Shown: positions 62,789 to 64,000 of the stretch, piece after piece | How the letters are laid out: every line of letters begins with the position of its first letter | Position numbering within the stretch: position 1 is the stretch's first letter | Assembly: GCF_000021485.1 (NCBI RefSeq) | Contig: NC_011761.1 | Location: 2,138,001-2,202,000 of the forward strand | DNA from: Acidithiobacillus ferrooxidans ATCC 23270 | Lineage (GTDB): Bacteria; Pseudomonadota; Gammaproteobacteria; Acidithiobacillales; Acidithiobacillaceae | DNA length: 64,000 nt | Reading direction: 5' to 3' | Program-made: the position numbers and the translations under genes | Notes under the pieces: model-generated | What the model saw: the letters and a program-made list of their open reading frames with translations, nothing else | What the model was told of the DNA's origin: nothing | Databases searched by the model: none

Positions 62789-63127
62789 ATGGTGATGAAG
62801 AAAGAAGAGAAAGTAGCTTATTGGCGGCAGCAGGTAGAGGGATTTCAGGCGAGCGGACAGTCGGTCAAGAATTATTGTGCGCAGGCGGGGATCGCCGTAG
62901 CCACGCTGCATTACTGGCGCAAGCGCTTTGCCGATTCTGCACAAACGCCGTTGCTGTCCGCCGTGCCCGAAGGGTTTTTGCCGGTAACTCTGGCTGCGCC
63001 GGTCAGGACGCCTGTTTCACCGGTAGAAATTCACCTGTTATCCGGTCGTAGCCTGAAGCTTGCGGCGGCGGTAGATACCAGCTGGCTCCAGACCTTGGTG
63101 CAGATTCTGGAAAGACCATGTGGCTAA
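62789..63127 (+). CDS. tnpA: IS66 TnpA-like helix-turn-helix protein
   Basis: This 112-residue IS66 accessory protein has the helix-turn-helix W-R-Q-Q-V-E-G-F-Q-A-S-G-Q-S-V-K-N-Y-C, then Y-W-R-K-R-F, typical of the N-terminus of IS66 OrfA. It is required with TnpB for IS66 transposition. Its 3' end overlaps the tnpB start by 10 bases. ATG at 62789 or 62795. Confidence 0.9.
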   Translation: MVMKKEEKVAYWRQQVEGFQASGQSVKNYCAQAGIAVATLHYWRKRFADSAQTPLLSAVPEGFLPVTLAAPVRTPVSPVEIHLLSGRSLKLAAAVDTSWLQTLVQILERPCG

Positions 63128-63465
63128 ATTCGAGCAGCCGGATCTGGCTCGCGGCAGCGCCCGTGGATATGCGCTTGGGCTTTGATGGCCTGGCGGCTAA
63201 GGTGCAGGGGGTATTGGCTGCCGATCCTTTTTGCGGTCATGCTTTTGTCTTTCGCAACCGCCGGGGGGATCGTCTGAAATTGTTACTGTGGGATGGACTG
63301 GGTTTCTGGCTGGTGTATCGCCGTCTGGATCAGGGACGACTCCATTGGCCCCGCGCCGATGCCGGTGCCCTGGAACTCTCCGCTGCGCAGTGGGCGATGC
63401 TGGTAGAGGGGCGCCCGTGGACGCCGTTACCGACCTTGGAAAAATGCACACCAAAACTGCTGTAA
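63118..63465 (+). CDS. tnpB: IS66 TnpB (OrfB) accessory protein
   Basis: This 115-residue IS66 Orf2-like protein has the family signature I-W-L-A-A-A-P-V-D-M-R-L-G-F-D-G-L-A near the start. F-V-F-R-N-R-R-G-D-R-L-K-L-L-L-W-D-G-L-G-F-W-L follows. The unit is complete and starts within the end of tnpA, as is normal for these elements. Confidence 0.95.
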   Translation: MWLNSSSRIWLAAAPVDMRLGFDGLAAKVQGVLAADPFCGHAFVFRNRRGDRLKLLLWDGLGFWLVYRRLDQGRLHWPRADAGALELSAAQWAMLVEGRPWTPLPTLEKCTPKLL

Positions 63466-63514
63466 CTAGCGGGAATTGCTTGTATAAATAGCCCAGTTCC
63501 GATACTATTTTCTG

Positions 63515-64000
63515 ATGATTTCAGCGCCGCAAACGCCTCTTCCCACCAGCCCGGACGCCCTGCGCGATCTGGTGCTGAGCCTGCTGCAACAGCAGGAGGA
63601 ACAGGAAGCGGAACGCACCCGGATCATCGCCCAACAGCAAGCGGCCATTGCCCTGCGCGATGAAACCATCGCCCGCCTGGAAAGCACCATCGCCAAACTG
63701 CAGCGCTGGCGATTCGGACGCCGTTCGGAAAAGCTCTCTCCCGACCAGATCAGTCTTTGGGAAGAATCGCTGGATACCGAAATCGCGGCGATGGAAAGCC
63801 TCCTCGAAACCGTTCTGGAAGACAGTGCGGCCGTGACCGCTGGCCGTGCAGAGGGAGCAGCCGCCGACGCGCAGACCGTAACGGTCCCCGCCCGTCCCGT
63901 ACGCCGGCACCCCGGCCGCATGGCGATCCCCGCCCATCTGCCCCGGGTAGAAGTACGTCACGATCCCAAGACTTGCACTTGCGCGCAATGTGGGGGTCCA
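63515..64000 (+). CDS. tnpC: IS66 TnpC transposase, 5' part (cut by window edge)
   Basis: The IS66 DDE transposase begins at ATG 63515 and is open to the window end. The coiled N-terminal part (A-L-R-D-E-T-I-A-R-L-E-S-T-I-A-K-L-Q-R-W-R-F-G-R-R-S-E-K-L) is the leucine-zipper region. The zinc finger starts at C-T-C-A-Q-C-G-G at the end. Q-R-W-R-F-G-R-R-S-E is diagnostic. The catalytic domain lies beyond the edge. Confidence 0.92.
   Translation, partial: MISAPQTPLPTSPDALRDLVLSLLQQQEEQEAERTRIIAQQQAAIALRDETIARLESTIAKLQRWRFGRRSEKLSPDQISLWEESLDTEIAAMESLLETVLEDSAAVTAGRAEGAAADAQTVTVPARPVRRHPGRMAIPAHLPRVEVRHDPKTCTCAQCGGP

Larger units (their letters stand above)
62728..64000 (+). mobile_element. IS66-family element (left part; runs off the window)
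   Basis: Three adjoining genes (tnpA, tnpB, tnpC) in the IS66 order. The left border is near 62728-62745, within the GNAT gene. Its inverted repeat partner lies outside the window. Confidence 0.85.

Overview
The window looks like an accessory, scrapyard-like part of the chromosome (or an integrated plasmid) of an acidophilic, metal-exposed gammaproteobacterium-like organism, most likely Acidithiobacillus or a close relative. That assignment is inference from gene content: copper and mercury resistance remnants, Cus-type RND efflux, CopB and CopA ATPases, and isolated nuoB and atpC genes. No rRNA, tRNA or CRISPR array was seen.

Layout. 1-14 kb is a nest of mobile DNA. A comM gene is cut off at about 527 and followed by an AT-rich TnsE-like gene. 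An IS3-type element is interrupted by a group II intron. The intron reverse transcriptase carries a 258-bp Tn7-like mini-element and is itself cut by a two-gene IS, which carries a Recombinase-In-Trio (RIT) element. Remnants of IS1380-like and IS30 elements and a truncated Fic-family protein follow. 14.8-18.7 kb holds a tight two-gene unit, a DUF6880 protein and a TOTE-type primase-helicase, that looks like a defence or conflict system. 18.7-28.3 kb is patchwork: a shrunken IS1595 element, a GNAT enzyme, an orphan nuoB, an RPH-like phosphotransferase beheaded by an IS21-type element, a BrnT/BrnA pair, two integron-type gene cassettes (AlbA_2 and DUF6615 proteins) with an attC-like site between them, and a MobV relaxase.

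28.4-51 kb is mostly metal handling: a MerR-controlled CDF exporter, a methyltransferase, a headless atpC, a second CDF protein, CusF, a b-type cytochrome, an AIM24 protein, and a CusA/CusB/outer-membrane-factor set split by an IS110 element. After these come a CopB ATPase, a merA tail cut exactly by a Tn7-like transposon end, transposase scraps, a CopA half, a DUF302 protein, CopZ, a glutaredoxin and a cytochrome c. The metal genes would move Cu(I) and divalent cations from cytoplasm (CopB, CDF, CopZ) and periplasm (CusF, CusCBA) to the outside, though several parts are broken.

51-64 kb is quieter: an IS1595 relic, a NhaP-type antiporter, and a same-strand cluster of an APC permease, three small proteins, a P-II protein with an unusual T-loop and an OmpL-like porin. 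A glutamate 5-kinase without the usual PUA domain, a RimK-like ATP-grasp ligase with a truncated GNAT partner, and an IS66 element running off the right edge complete it. The points most worth a second look are the Tn7-like family with matching TnsB-type site arrays at two places, the integron cassette pair, the DUF6880/primase-helicase pair and the P-II/permease/porin cluster.
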